In this document: in pieces, positions 1 through 10,450 of the stretch
Layout of the letters: each line of letters opens with the position of its first letter
Position numbering within the stretch: position 1 is the first letter of the stretch
Source of the DNA: Heterohyrax brucei
Taxonomy: Eukaryota; Chordata; Mammalia; Hyracoidea; Procaviidae
Assembly (NCBI GenBank): GCA_028571685.1
Contig: CM053162.1
Coordinates: forward strand, 46,658,851 to 46,722,850
Length of the DNA stretch: 64,000 nucleotides
Reading direction: 5' to 3'
Made by a program: the position numbers and the translations under genes
Notes under the pieces: generated by a model
What the model was told of the DNA's origin: nothing
What the model saw: the letters and a program-made list of their open reading frames with translations, nothing else
Databases searched by the model: none

Positions 1-157
1 AGACTCAGTGAATCATCATTTCTGTAAACTCGACCTGAAAAATCTGCTTTTCAAATACCCCAGGTATTTGAGAACTAATTTTTGAACTAAAATTTGAGAA
101 CTCCTGTTTGTAACTTTCTTTCATCTTCTTCTTTTCCTTCCCTCTGTGTGTATTTCT

Positions 158-322
158 GGAAACCTTGGTGGCATAGTGGGTTAAATATGCTATAGCTGCT
201 AAACAGAAGGTTGGCTGTTCAAATCCTCCAGATGCCCCTTGGAAACCCTATGGGGCACTTCTACTCTGTCTATAGGGTTGCTATGAGTCAGAATCGACTT
301 GATGGCAGTAGGGTTTGGTGTT
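158..322 (+). mobile_element. AfroSINE, short form
   Basis: Complete copy. The head reads AACCTTGGTGGCATAGTGGG, the B-box region GTTCAAATCC, and the tail ATGAGTCAGAATCGACTTG. It is flanked by unassigned AT-rich sequence. Confidence 0.93.
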
Positions 323-566
323 ATGCATATTTCCTTTCTCTCATACGGCTGCTGCTTCTCGTTTTCGTGGTCACTTGCCTTTCTATGTTTATGGTAGAAA
401 TGCCTGGTTACACATGGGTAGAGCGATCCCTTAAAAGGGGGATGATGGTAAATTCTGTCATGAATGCTGTAGTCATACTCTTTTGTCTTATTTAAGAGAA
501 ACCACCATTTTGAAAAGTTTAATGTCTAAAATAATTTTCAAACGTTCAAGGTCTTTCATAGACTTT

Positions 567-731
567 GGGGAGACCCTGATGTTATAGTGGTTAAGTGCTG
601 TGCCTGCTAACCAGAAAGATAGTTCAAATCTACCAAGTACTCTTTGGAAACTTGGTGGGACAGTTCTGCTCTGACCTATACAGTCACCAGGAGTTGGAAT
701 CAACTCGATGGCAGTGGGTTGGGTTTCGTTC
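567..731 (+). mobile_element. AfroSINE, short form
   Basis: Complete copy with a somewhat degraded head. The tail GAATCAACTCGATGGCAGTG is followed by GGTTGGGTTTCG. It lies directly upstream of another plus-strand copy, so three and a half copies sit head-to-tail between 158 and 966. Confidence 0.92.
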
Positions 732-742
732 GTATGTATTTC

Positions 743-892
743 CAGAAACCCTGGCAGCGAAGTGGTTAAGTGCTACAGCTGCTAACCAAAAGGATGGCCA
801 TTCAGATCTGCCAGGACCTCCTTGGAAACATTATGGGCCAGTTCTACTCCATCTGTAGGGTCACTGTTAGAATCAGCTCGATGACAACAGAG
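743..892 (+). mobile_element. AfroSINE, short form
   Basis: Complete head (AAACCCTGGCAGCGAAGTGG) and body. The tail is degraded (AGAATCAGCTCGATGACAAC). Confidence 0.9.
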
Positions 893-903
893 ACGTAGAC
901 TTT

Positions 904-966
904 GGGCCCCTGGTGGTGCAGTGGTTAAGAGCTTGTCTTAATCCACCAGATGCTCCTTGGAAACAC
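904..966 (+). mobile_element. AfroSINE 5' fragment
   Basis: Head only (CCCCTGGTGGTGCAGTGGTT), ending at CTCCTTGGAAACACGG, where a G-rich run (GGGGCGGGGTGGGGGGG) replaces the rest of the element. Confidence 0.85.
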
Positions 967-1174
967 GGGGCGGGGTGGGGGGGAGGGACAGAGGTTAAAA
1001 GGACAGCAGGACAAATAAATGGCAAAAGAAAAATGAGGACAGAGTACAAGTAAAGATGAAGGTAAAGAGAACCATGCTGCAAGAGAGAATTGAATCAAAT
1101 GACACTAGTGGCCTTTGTTGGATTCTGATTCAAGCAAACCAGTATTTGAAGAAAATCCAGGAAATTTCGCAATT

Positions 1175-1232
1175 AAAACCAAACCCACTGCTGCTGAGTC
1201 AACTGCAACTCAGCAAACCTATAGGTCACATA
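1175..1232 (-). mobile_element. AfroSINE 3' fragment
   Basis: Reverse-strand tail beginning AAAACCAAACCCACTGCTGC. The head half is missing. Confidence 0.8.
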
Positions 1233-1717
1233 AGAGAGGTAACTGTGCAATGAGTATTCACTTGGTTATTTGTAAAAATGCTATTGTGTTTCAAGAAAAT
1301 GTGCATTTTTTATTTTGCATGATCATGATAGGGATCACTGACAGAATGTTGGAATTTTTTTTTTAATTGTAGCTAGAAAAAATAGATTAAGCAAGTTTAG
1401 CAAAGCTTCATAATTGTTGAATCTGAGATAGATGCACGTTCATTATACCATTTTGAAAACTTTTACAATAAAGAATTTTTAACATAAAAAATTTAAAGAT
1501 GAGAGTGTACTGGAAAAGGGGAGAAAAACAAGAGGGCAAGAACCCAAGTATCTAGAAAGGCCAGACTCCTGACGTTCATCAGTAAAAGGCCACAGATCTG
1601 AGACCTTAAGAACAGTCAGTAAGTCCACAAGCGTGTAAGAATTTGCCTTAAGCTGAATTTTTTACAGTGAGAATCTGTAACTGTGTCAACCATTTTAAGG
1701 GAATTTATCATAAAATA
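1233..1717. other. Unassigned AT-rich sequence
   Basis: I recognise no repeat family, coding exon or RNA in this stretch. Confidence 0.5.
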
Positions 1718-1870
1718 ATTCAATGCTATGTCTGCTAACCATAAGGTTGACAATTCAGATCTACCAGGTGCTCCTTGGAAACTCTATGGGGCAGTTCTAC
1801 TCTGACCTCTGGGTTGGCTATGAGTCAAAATTGACTTAATGGCAGAGGGTTTGGGGTTTTTTGTTTTTTT
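1718..1870 (+). mobile_element. AfroSINE, 5'-truncated
   Basis: Starts inside the tRNA-like head (GCTATGTCTGCTAACCATAA). The body is intact and the tail ends TTGGGGTTTTTTGTTTTTTT. Confidence 0.9.
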
Positions 1871-1989
1871 ATGGTGAAATAAAAATTACCTCAACCTGGT
1901 ACTGTGTGTCTGCAGGATACCATTTTCCTTACCATGCTGGCATAGTAACTACAACATGAAAAAGCGTGGGAAAAAAACAAACAAAAAGA

Positions 1990-2136
1990 AAGTGCTGTTG
2001 AGTTGATTTCTGACTCATAACGACCCTATAGGTCAGGGTAGAAGTGCCCCATAGAGTTTCCAAGGAGCGCCTGGTAAATTCAAACTGCTGACTGTCTGGT
2101 TAGCAGACATAGCACTTAACCACTGTGACACCAGCA
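1990..2136 (-). mobile_element. AfroSINE, short form
   Basis: Reverse-strand copy running from the tail (TGCTGTTGAGTTGATTTCTG) to the head (CTTAACCACTGTGACACCAG). Confidence 0.92.
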
Positions 2137-2950
2137 TTTCCATTTAAAAAAAAAAAGAAGCATGGAGAAATCAAATAAAAATTCCATCAGCATCAAAAAC
2201 CATCACTATAATCAGTGTTCCATATGAATCCACAATGTATGTGAAGCTTACAAGTTTCTGAATTGAAAATATACAGAGAGAATTTTTCATATGTGGGAGC
2301 TAGATTTCAGAAGGCAAATTTCAACATGCAAATAATGCATTCATATTCTTGCTATCATTTTTCTTCCGAACAGTGGAACAAGCCTAATGTGCTAAAAACG
2401 ATGGGGGTTGGGGGGAAGCACTGTGTAACATTTTTTTCTCTCAAGAGCTTACAGTTTAGTTGAGAAGCTCAAAAGCCTACACATGCAGCATTTAAATAAC
2501 AACCTGAAGAAATCTAGAAAGACTTTAAATGTATCTGCCAGAGATAGGCAGTTTTTAATCTAGTGGTTTTTAGTCCAGTTTTTCTTCTACTTATCTATAC
2601 TTTCTAATCTGTTGTGATGATAAATTAGGCATGTAATTTTTAAAAATCCCAAACAGAGAAATTACACATGATAAAATATTTTATTTTTGTCCTTATTTAG
2701 ATATGTGTGATCAAATCTGATCTTCTCAGATTACGTGCTCCTTAAAAGCAGGTTTGTGCTACTTACATGGAGCAGGCAGCAAAAGGATATCCTTCAACCG
2801 AGGCCTCAGAGCATTTCCACAGAGAGCCCAGGCAAGTAATGAGCTCACAGTCCAAAGGTAAAACAAGGGAAGAAGAAACCCATCAAGAACAAGAGGAAGC
2901 AGAGACAACAAACAGCAGAATTATATTCTAAATCTTAAAAACGGCAGTTC
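2137..2950. other. Unassigned sequence
   Basis: AT-rich non-coding sequence with no repeat family that I recognise. Confidence 0.45.
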
Positions 2951-3079
2951 AAGAAGACAGTTGTTGTATATCACTTTTGAATATGTAAACATTCTGATGA
3001 AAATGTTACCTAAGTGAATCCAACCTCCTTCAGTGAGCTAGAGAAACTTTTGAGAATCATATCTCTGTCTTTAACTTAG

Positions 3080-3600
3080 AACACATCTGTTGTGAAAACA
3101 TGATAAATCAAGTAAGGTTTATTCAAGAAATTCAAGTATGGTTTAACATCAGAAAACCTATCAATGTAATTCATTGCTGAAAGACTAATGGAGAAAAACC
3201 ATTTGAGAAAGTCTGTCACCTATTAATAAAAAAAGATATTAGAATATTAGGAATAGGAGGACATTTACTTTACAGAGGAGCAAAAATGTGTAACAGAAAT
3301 GTTAATTAATGGGTTAATTTCAAACATTCCATTTAAGATTGGGATCAAGGCAATATTACTACTGCTATTTGGCACAGTATTGAAAGTTCTGGCTAACAGA
3401 ATAAGATTTTTCCAATTCTTGTATTGGAAGGAGGGAGACAAAACTGGGATGGTATGAAGTAAAATAATCAACCATGTAAAACACCCAATAGAAACAATAA
3501 ATTACTAGAATTAATAGAAGAGTTGTATAAGATAACAGAGATACTCTTCTTTTATCCCATAATACTATTTTTTTTTTAGCAAGGCATATGGCCAACCAGA
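3080..3600 (+). mobile_element. Old L1 ORF2 fragment
   Basis: Degraded L1 reverse-transcriptase region. Recognisable parts are the stretch around CAAGTATGGTTTAACATC, the 'GTAATTCAT' block and the AAGTTCTGGCTAACAGAATA block, in the order found in mammalian L1 ORF2. No long frame survives. Confidence 0.6.
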
Positions 3601-3620
3601 ATAAAGACTGTATCGACCAG

Positions 3621-3849
3621 CCTCCCTTGCAGCCATTCAGTGGTTAGAGCTCTCAGCTGCTAACCAGAAGATCTGCATTTCAAACCCACCAGGCAATCTT
3701 CTGGAGAAAAATGTGGCAGTCTGCTTCTGTAAAGACTTACAGTCTTGGAAACCCTATGGGGTAGTTCTGCTCTGTCCTTTCCTGTTGCTATGAGTTGGTG
3801 AGTTGAAATCAACTGGAAGGCAATGGGTTTGGGTTGGTTTGTTTTTATT
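3621..3849 (+). mobile_element. AfroSINE, long form
   Basis: Carries the long-form block AAAAATGTGGCAGTCTGCTT. The head is worn, and the tail ends GGGTTTGGGTTGGTTTG. Confidence 0.9.
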
Positions 3850-4182
3850 GTCATGTTCTAGGTAAAGCATTATAAGCAGAGGTGGTATACGCAGCTTCTA
3901 AGAAGTATCTTTAAGGGGAGAAGACGTGCACTTTTCTCTTGCCATCTAGAATGGAGATACAGTGGCTGGAACTTCAGCAGTCGTTTTAGGCCACAAGGTA
4001 GCATTAAGTATGAAGCTGCACGTAGAAGAGCAATAGGACACAAGGAAGCTGATATACCAGCACCAGCCCTAAAATTTTTACTTTCACTCTTTTTGAACTT
4101 CTTCAATAATGTACCTCTATCTTGTTTATGCCACTTGTGTGTGTTGTGTGTGTATGTGTGTGTGTTGTTACTCATGTTATTG
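3850..4182. other. Unassigned sequence with a short TG run
   Basis: No recognised element, apart from a degenerate TG-rich run at about 4136-4168. Confidence 0.5.
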
Positions 4183-4224
4183 TTGTTAGGTACCATTGAG
4201 TCAATTTTGGCTAATAACAATCCT

Positions 4225-4236
4225 ATACACAATAGA
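4225..4236 (+). repeat. Target-site duplication, left copy
   Basis: ATACACAATAGA, paired with ATACACAACAGA at 5485-5496. It flanks the RTE insertion and lies inside the tail of the older RTE. Confidence 0.8.
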
Positions 4237-5484
4237 CCATATGATTGTCACATTCACGATGGCCAATATTGGTCCATTTCAGCTCACTAATGCCTAGGAC
4301 ATTGATGTTTGTGTGTTCCATTTCATTTTTGACAGTTTCCAGTTTTGCTAGATTCGTACTTCATGCATTCCATGTTCCAATTATTAATGGATGTTTGCTG
4401 CTGTTTCTTCTCATTGTGAGTCATGCCACATCAGCAAATGAAGATTCTGAAGGCTTTACTCCATCCACAACATTAAGGTCACCTCTACTTTGAGGAGGCA
4501 GCTCTTCCTCAGTTGTCTTGTGACAGCCTTTCAACCTAGGGGGCTCGTTTTCTGGCAGTATATCTGATGATATTCTGCTGCTATTCATAAGGTTTTCCCT
4601 GGCTAATTCTTTTCAGAAGTAGACTTCTAGCTCCTCCTTCCTAGTCTGTTTTAGTCTAGAAGTTCAGCTGAAACCTGTCTACCATGGGTGACCCTGCTGG
4701 TACCTAAATACCAGTGGCATAGCTTCCAGCATCACAGCTGGGAGTAAAGAAGATTTGAAACACTGATGAAGATCAAGGACCACAGCCTTCAGTAAGATTG
4801 CACCTCAACATCAAGAAAACAAAATCCTTAACAACTGGACCAGTAAGCAACATTGTCGTAAATGGAGAAAGGATTGAAGTTGTCAAGGATTTCATTTTCC
4901 TTGGGTCCATAATTAATGTGCATGGAAGCAGCAGTCAATCAAAAAATGCATTGCATTGGGAAAATCTGCTGCAAAGGATCTCTTTAAAGTATTCAGAAGT
5001 AAAGATGTCACCTTGAAGACTAAAATTCTCCTGACCCAAGTCATGCTGTTTTCAGTTGCGTCATATGCATGCGAAAGCTGGACAATGAGCAAAGAAGACA
5101 GAAGAAGAATTGATGCTTTGTATTTTGGTGTTGGAGAAGAATGTTGAGTACCGTGGATCGTCAGAAGAACAAACAGATCTGAAAGAAATACAACCAGAGT
5201 GCTGCTTGCAAGCAAAGATGGCAAGACTATGTCTTACATAGTTTGGACATGTTGTCAGGAAGGATCAGTCCCTGGAGAAGGCCATCATGCTTGGTAGCAT
5301 GGAGGGTCAGCAAAAAAGAGGCAGACCGTCAACAGGATGGATTGATACAGTGGCTGCAACAACGGGCTTAAGCATAAAAGCAGTTGTGGACATGGCACAA
5401 GACCGGGCAGTGTTTCATTCTGTTGTTCATAGGGTCACTATGAGTTGGAACAGACTCAGTGGCATCTAACACAACAACAACAAC
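4237..5484 (+). mobile_element. Younger RTE LINE with inverted 5' part
   Basis: The right part (4743-5484, plus strand) encodes the RTE reverse-transcriptase C-terminal region in pieces, with peptides such as NIVVNGERIEVVKDFIFLGS, ACESWTMSKEDRRRIDA and GRPSTGWIDTVAATTGLS, and ends in a (CAA)n tail. The left part (4237-4742) is RTE 5' UTR plus endonuclease start, in minus orientation; on that strand it reads HTNINVLGISELKWTNIGH. The flanks at 4225-4236 and 5485-5496 match at 11 of 12 bases (ATACACAAYAGA) and are the target-site duplication. The layout fits twin priming with loss of the middle of the element. Confidence 0.85.
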
Positions 5485-5496
5485 ATACACAACAGA
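5485..5496 (+). repeat. Target-site duplication, right copy
   Basis: ATACACAACAGA, the partner of the copy at 4225-4236, with one difference. Confidence 0.8.
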
Positions 5497-6479
5497 AAGA
5501 AACATTGCCTGGTTCTTCACCATCCTTACAGTTGTTGCTATGCTTGAGGCCATTGTTGTAGGCACTGTGTCTTGATGATCTTCTTTTTCCCTGACCTTCT
5601 GCTTTGTCAAGCATGATGTCTTTCTCTGGGGACCATCCCTCCTGGTAACATGTCCAAAGTCTGTGTGATGCAGTCTTACCATTCTTGCCTCTATGGGGAA
5701 TTCTAGTTGTACTTCCTCCAAGACAAGTATGTTTGTTCTTTTGACAGTCCACCATTTAGTCAGCATTCTTTGCCAACAGCGCAATTTACGAGCATTCTTC
5801 TTTGGTCTTCCTTATTCATTGTCCACTTTCACATGCATAAGAGGTGACTGAAAGCATCATGGTTCTGGCCAGGCCCACCTTAGTCCTCAGTGTGACATCT
5901 TTGCTTTTCAACACTTTGAGGAGATATTTTGCAGCCAATTTGTGCAATGCAATGTGTCTTTTGATTTCTTGATTGCTGCCTGCATGGGCTTTGATTATGG
6001 ATCCATGCAAAATGAAATTGTTGACAACCTCAATCTTTTCTCCATTTACCATGATGTTGCTTATTGATCCAGTTGTGAGGACTTTGGTTTCTTTATGATG
6101 AAATGTAATCCATACTGAAGATTGTGATCTGTAGTCTTTTATCAGTTAAGTACATCAAGTCCTCTTCCCCTTCAGCAAGCAAGGTTGTGTTACCTACATA
6201 GTGCGGGTTGTTAATATGTCTTCCTCTAATCTTGATGCCCCATTATCCTTCATATAGTCCAGTTTCTTGGGTTATGTACTCATCATACAGATTGAATAGA
6301 TATGGTAAAAAAAAAAAAAAAAAATACAACTCTGATGCACAGCTTTCCTGACTTTAAACCATATTCTGTTTAAATGACTGCCTTTTGATCCACATACAGA
6401 ATCCTGATGACCGTAATTATACATTTTAGCATTCCCATTCTCTTTAGCGGTCTCCATAATTTATTGAATGCTTTAATCA

Positions 6480-6636
6480 AAAAAAAAACAAACCCACTGC
6501 CTTCAAGTCGATTCTAACTCATAGCTACTCTATATGGCAGAGGAGAACTGCCCCAAAGAGTTTCTAAGGAGTGCTTGGCCTATCTGAACTGCTGACCTTT
6601 TGTTAGCAGCCATAGCACCTAACCACTATATTGAAG
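6480..6636 (-). mobile_element. AfroSINE, short form, in RTE
   Basis: Runs from an A-rich start (AAAAAAAACAAACCCACTGC) to the head (CACCTAACCACTATATTGAA). RTE sequence resumes on both sides, so this insertion is later than the RTE. Confidence 0.9.
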
Positions 6637-6665
6637 GCCTTAGCATAGTCAATCATTATTACTCA

Positions 6666-6721
6666 TAGCCAAACCTAAATCTGATGCTTTAAGTAGCCAA
6701 ACCTAAATCTGATGCTTTAAG
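6666..6721 (+). repeat. Perfect 28-bp tandem duplication
   Basis: Two identical adjacent units (6666-6693 and 6694-6721), each beginning TAGCCAAACCTAAATC. The duplication lies between two minus-strand AfroSINEs. Confidence 0.95.
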
Positions 6722-6731
6722 TTTCCCAAAT

Positions 6732-6886
6732 AGCCAAGTGCCATCAAGTTGGATCCGACCCGTGGCGACCCTAGGGGCCAGGGTAGAACTGACCCCCAGA
6801 GTATTCAAGGAGAGCCTGGTGAATTTGAACTGCCGACCTTGTGGTTAGCAGTGGTAGCACTCAACCCACTACACCACCAGGGTTTC
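6732..6886 (-). mobile_element. AfroSINE, short form
   Basis: Complete reverse-strand copy. AGTTTCCCAAAT occurs just before it (about 6720-6731) and just after it (about 6887-6898), which marks a clean target-site duplication. Confidence 0.94.
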
Positions 6887-6990
6887 AGTTTCCCAAATGC
6901 AAAATCAATTTATGAAAACTTAGTACTGATAAACTAGAAGTTAAGGTACTATTTACAGAAACCACAAAACTGTGGAGTTTCGGGGAATTA

Positions 6991-7068
6991 ACATAAAGAA
7001 TGCATAGAACCTGTGTGAACAACCATTTGACATAAGAAAGAATGCATAGAACCTGTATGAACAAACAC
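6991..7068 (+). repeat. Imperfect tandem duplication, about 40 bp
   Basis: Two near-identical units sharing AGAATGCATAGAACCTGT and GAACAA, at 6991-7029 and 7030-7068. It lies inside the old L1. Confidence 0.85.
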
Positions 7069-7127
7069 CTAAAATTCTATTCAAGGACTTCAGAGAAGAT
7101 GCATACAGGAGCATATGTAGTATTTAT

Positions 7128-8105
7128 TCTTGATTTCTTGACTGCTGCTTCCATGAGTGTGGATTGTGGATCCAAGTAGAGTGAAATTCTTGACAACTTC
7201 AATCTTCTTTTGTCACGATGTTGTTTATTGGTCCAGTTGTGAATATTTTAGTCTTCTTTATGTTAAGGTGCAATCCACACTGAAGGCTGCAGTTCTTGAT
7301 ACTCATCAGTAGGTGCCTCAAGTCTTCCTGGCTTTCAAGAAGCAAGGTTGTCTCATATGCACTTCCTAGGTTGTTAATGAGTCTTCCTGTAATCCTGACA
7401 TATTGGGTTGGACAAATCTGTTACAAAAAAACTTTTTTAAAGTGCTACGAAGCAAAAGTGTCACTCTGAGTTCTAAGGTATACCAGACCCAAGCCATGGT
7501 ATGTTCAATTGCTTCATATGTATATGAAAGTTGGATAGTGAATAGACTAACCAAACCCACTGCCATGCTGGAGTCAATTCTGACTCAGAACAACCCTGCA
7601 GGACAGAATAGAACTGCTCCATAGAGTTTCCAAGGAGTGCCTGGAGGACTCAAACTGCCAACCTTTTGGTTTGAAGATATAGCACTTAACCACTAAGCCA
7701 CCAGGGATAGTGAATTAGGAAGATGAAAGAATTGATGCTTTTGAATTATGATGTTGGCAAAGAATATTAAATATACCATAGACTGCCGTGAGAAGGAACA
7801 GATCTATGTTGACAGAAGTACAGCCAGAACGCTCATTAGACGCTAGGATGGTGACAGTCTCACATGCTTTGGGCATGTTATCAGGAGGGGCCAGTCTTTG
7901 AAGAAGGATGTCGTACTTGATAAAGCAAAGTGTCAGGGAAAAAGAAGAAGACCCTCAAGGAGGTAGGTTGACATAATGGCTAAAAACAATGGACCCAAAC
8001 AGCAACAATCACGAGACTGGTGAAGTTCCAGACGGTGTTTTGCACTGTTGTACATGGGGTCACTATGGGTCAGAACTGACGAGACAACAATTAACAGCAA
8101 CAACA
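7128..8105 (+). mobile_element. Twin-primed RTE LINE in L1
   Basis: 7128-7398 is RTE reverse-transcriptase sequence in minus orientation (on that strand HLNIKKTK-like). About 7400-8105 is the directly following part of the same element in plus orientation, through to its CAACAACATAG tail. The inner ends of the two parts are neighbours in an intact RTE. TAGTATTTAT at 7118-7127 is repeated at 8106-8115. An AfroSINE sits inside at 7545-7708. No intact frame remains. Confidence 0.88.
7545..7708 (-). mobile_element. AfroSINE, short form, in RTE
   Basis: Complete reverse-strand copy. TAGTGAAT at its left edge recurs at its right edge. RTE coding sequence is continuous across the insertion. Confidence 0.92.
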
Positions 8106-8373
8106 TAGTATTTATGGATAGAATGATGTAATATTACAAAGATACCAGTGCTCTCCAAATTTAGTCATAAACTCATTGCACTACTATTCAAAATTATAGC
8201 AGAATTTGTGAAACTTTGACCTATTCTAAAATACGTATGGAAGACTAAAACCCACTGCAATGTGGTCATTTTTTTAAAAAGCGGAGATGGGAGATGTGAA
8301 TATGTAAAAATTTACTCTCCCAGATAAGTGAGCTATATTATGAGTTACATATAGAGATATATAGAGATTCTCT

Positions 8374-8524
8374 TCTCATTGTCATCAAGTCAATTCCAAT
8401 TCATAATAACCCTAAAGGACAGAGCAGAACAGCCCCCATAGGGTTCTAAGGAGTGGCTGGTGGGTTTGAACTGCTGACCTTTGGGTTAGCAGTTGTAGCT
8501 CTTAACCACTGTACCACCAGGGCT
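8374..8524 (-). mobile_element. AfroSINE, short form, in L1
   Basis: Complete copy ending CCACTGTACCACCAGGGCTC. GATATATA-like sequence on both sides is a weak target duplication. Confidence 0.92.
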
Positions 8525-8626
8525 CTGATATATAAAACAGTAACACAGAAATAACCTACTTACCTATGAGAACTTTGCTTGTGATAATGGTAACACCACA
8601 GATCCATAAGGAAAGGATGTTGAGTT

Positions 8627-9068
8627 AGTTGACTACTGCTGAAATATTAATACTGCATAACAAGCAACCCAACAAATCATTGGCTCACAACAGTCATTTA
8701 TTTTCCTCCCTCCTGTGTGTCCACTGAGGTTCACCTGGTCTCCTCTGGGCTTGTCAAGACTCGCTGGGCTCAGCTCAGTTCAAATGGGCTGGACTCCAAG
8801 TGCAGGTCAGGTTCTAGTCTTCACCACATGTCTCATGCTGGCAATATCAGTGCCTTAGGAAGTAAGTCTCATCACTCCAACCCATTTGACAGTCTCTGCT
8901 TGCGTCATACCCACTAACCTTGTATTAGCCAAGCAAGTCACACAGCCAAGTGTAATATTAATAGTGGGACGTGCTGCAAGTCACATGGCAAAGGGCATGG
9001 GAGTATAATTCTATATAGCAAGGAGACCCAAAGGATTGGGAACAATTATCCAAGCTACCACAAAAGTT
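8627..9068. mobile_element. Interspersed repeat, family not named
   Basis: Inserted in the old L1. It has the look of a common ancient mammalian repeat (GGCTCACAACAGTCATTTAT near the left end, AAGTCACATGGCAAAGGGC near the right end). I cannot place its class with confidence. Confidence 0.5.
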
Positions 9069-9829
9069 TGGTTTCATAGATAATGTTGGGGAAATCGGTT
9101 CACTGTGACAAAAAAATAAAGTTGCATCATTATGTCATTTCATATGCAAAAGAGAACCCTAGATGAATTAAAAACCTGAATGTTAAAAGTAAAAAAAATT
9201 GAAGAACATCTTTGTAATTTTAGGACAGCAGAGGATGTCTTACACAAGATAACTCTGAAAGCATAAACCATAAAACCAAAGAATGATCGACCTGACTACA
9301 TTAAAATGAAAGTTTTCTGTTCAAGGAAGAACATCACAGACAAGAGCAAGTTGACAGACTGGGAGATTTTTGCAAAAGACTAAAAGCAACAGGAGATTAA
9401 TATCTAGAATAAACTAGAAATTCCTGCAAACCACTAAAAAAAAAGAAAGAAAAAACACAGGAAACATAAAAGAAAAATAGCCAAAGGATGTGAACAGGCA
9501 AATTTACAGAAGGGGAACCTTGAATGACAAACAGTTAAATGAAGTGATGCGCAACCTCACTGATGATCAGATAAATGTATATTAAAACAGTAAGACACCT
9601 CTTTACATTCATTAAATAAGCAAAAAAAAAAAAAAAATCAAAGTTGAGTAGTATCAAGTACATCCTGGAATGGGAGGAAACATGAGCCCTCTGGCTTTGC
9701 TGGTGGGAATTGTTATGTCCTGATACAGCTATTTGGGAGTTATCTGTTGATACTTAACAAAATAGAGATTCTGTTTTCCCCATGAGCGAGAGGTTCCTCT
9801 CCTGGATGTAACACTCTGAGAAACTCTCA

Positions 9830-10040
9830 GAAGCCCTGCTAGTGTGGTGGTTAATGGCTTGGCTGCTATCTGGAAGGCCTGCAGTTGGAACTCACCAGCT
9901 GCTCGACAGGAGAAAGATGTGGCAGTCTGCTTCCTCAAAGACTTACAGCCTTGGAAACCCTATGGGATGTTTCTTCTCTATCCTGTTGGGTCGCTTTGAG
10001 TGGGAATCTACTTGAAGCAACAAGTTTGGTGGTTGTTGTT
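9830..10040 (+). mobile_element. AfroSINE, long form, in L1
   Basis: Contains AGAAAGATGTGGCAGTCTGC. The tail ends TTGGTGGTTGTTGTTTAAG. L1 3' sequence resumes on the right. Confidence 0.92.
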
Positions 10041-10062
10041 TAAGAAGCTTTCACACAAGTCC

Positions 10063-10217
10063 ATGACCCACTGCTGTTGAGATGATTCCAACTCAGCGAC
10101 ATTATAGGGCAGAGGAAAACTGCCCCGTAGAGTTTCCAAGGAGCACCCGTGGATTTGAACTGCTGACTTTTTGGTTATCAGACGTAGCACTTAACCGCTG
10201 CACCACCAGGGTTTCCA
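10063..10217 (-). mobile_element. AfroSINE, short form, in L1
   Basis: Complete reverse-strand copy. The head ends CACCACCAGGGTTTCCACGA. Confidence 0.93.
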
Positions 10218-10450
10218 CGAGAGGACACAGTAGCGGATGTTCATCACAGCAAGACTTGAGGCAGCAGCATACAGGGCAACCATCACCAGGATCCCTCATT
10301 GCTACAGTGGGTAAGTGAACTTCAGTGCATGGTATGGCATAACATGCAGCTCTTGGGAGTAATGTCCTAACTGTACATTTAACAACGTGGATACATCTTT
10401 CAAATGTATTAGGAGAGGGGGAAAAGGGGTGAGAAACAGAACAAGATTAT

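Larger units (their letters stand above)
4183..6660 (-). mobile_element. Older RTE (BovB-like) LINE, interrupted
   Basis: Minus-strand RTE 3' half. Its reverse-transcriptase C-terminal region lies at about 5497-6479 and continues at 6645-6660. Recognisable peptides include VNGEKIEVVNNFILHGSII and SYACES. The last ~50 bp of its tail lie at 4183-4236 (GTTGTTAGGTACCATTGAG). A younger RTE splits it at 4237-5484, and an AfroSINE splits it at 6480-6644. Frames are broken by stops and indels. Confidence 0.85.
6884..10450 (+). mobile_element. Old L1 ORF2 to 3' end, heavily interrupted
   Basis: Pieces at about 6887-7117, 8116-8371, 8526-8626, 9069-9829, 10041-10062 and 10218-10450 read in order as one degraded plus-strand L1. 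They run from the distal reverse-transcriptase region through the 'CTGGTGGGAATTG' block (about 9700) to the 3' part ending near 10450. The gaps hold an RTE, four SINEs or other repeats. Assignment rests on remembered L1 order, not on an alignment. Confidence 0.6.

Noticed and set aside
4798-5469. Functional host reverse-transcriptase-like gene
   Set aside because: Belongs to a 5'-inverted RTE copy with broken frames and a target-site duplication, so it is a dead LINE copy.
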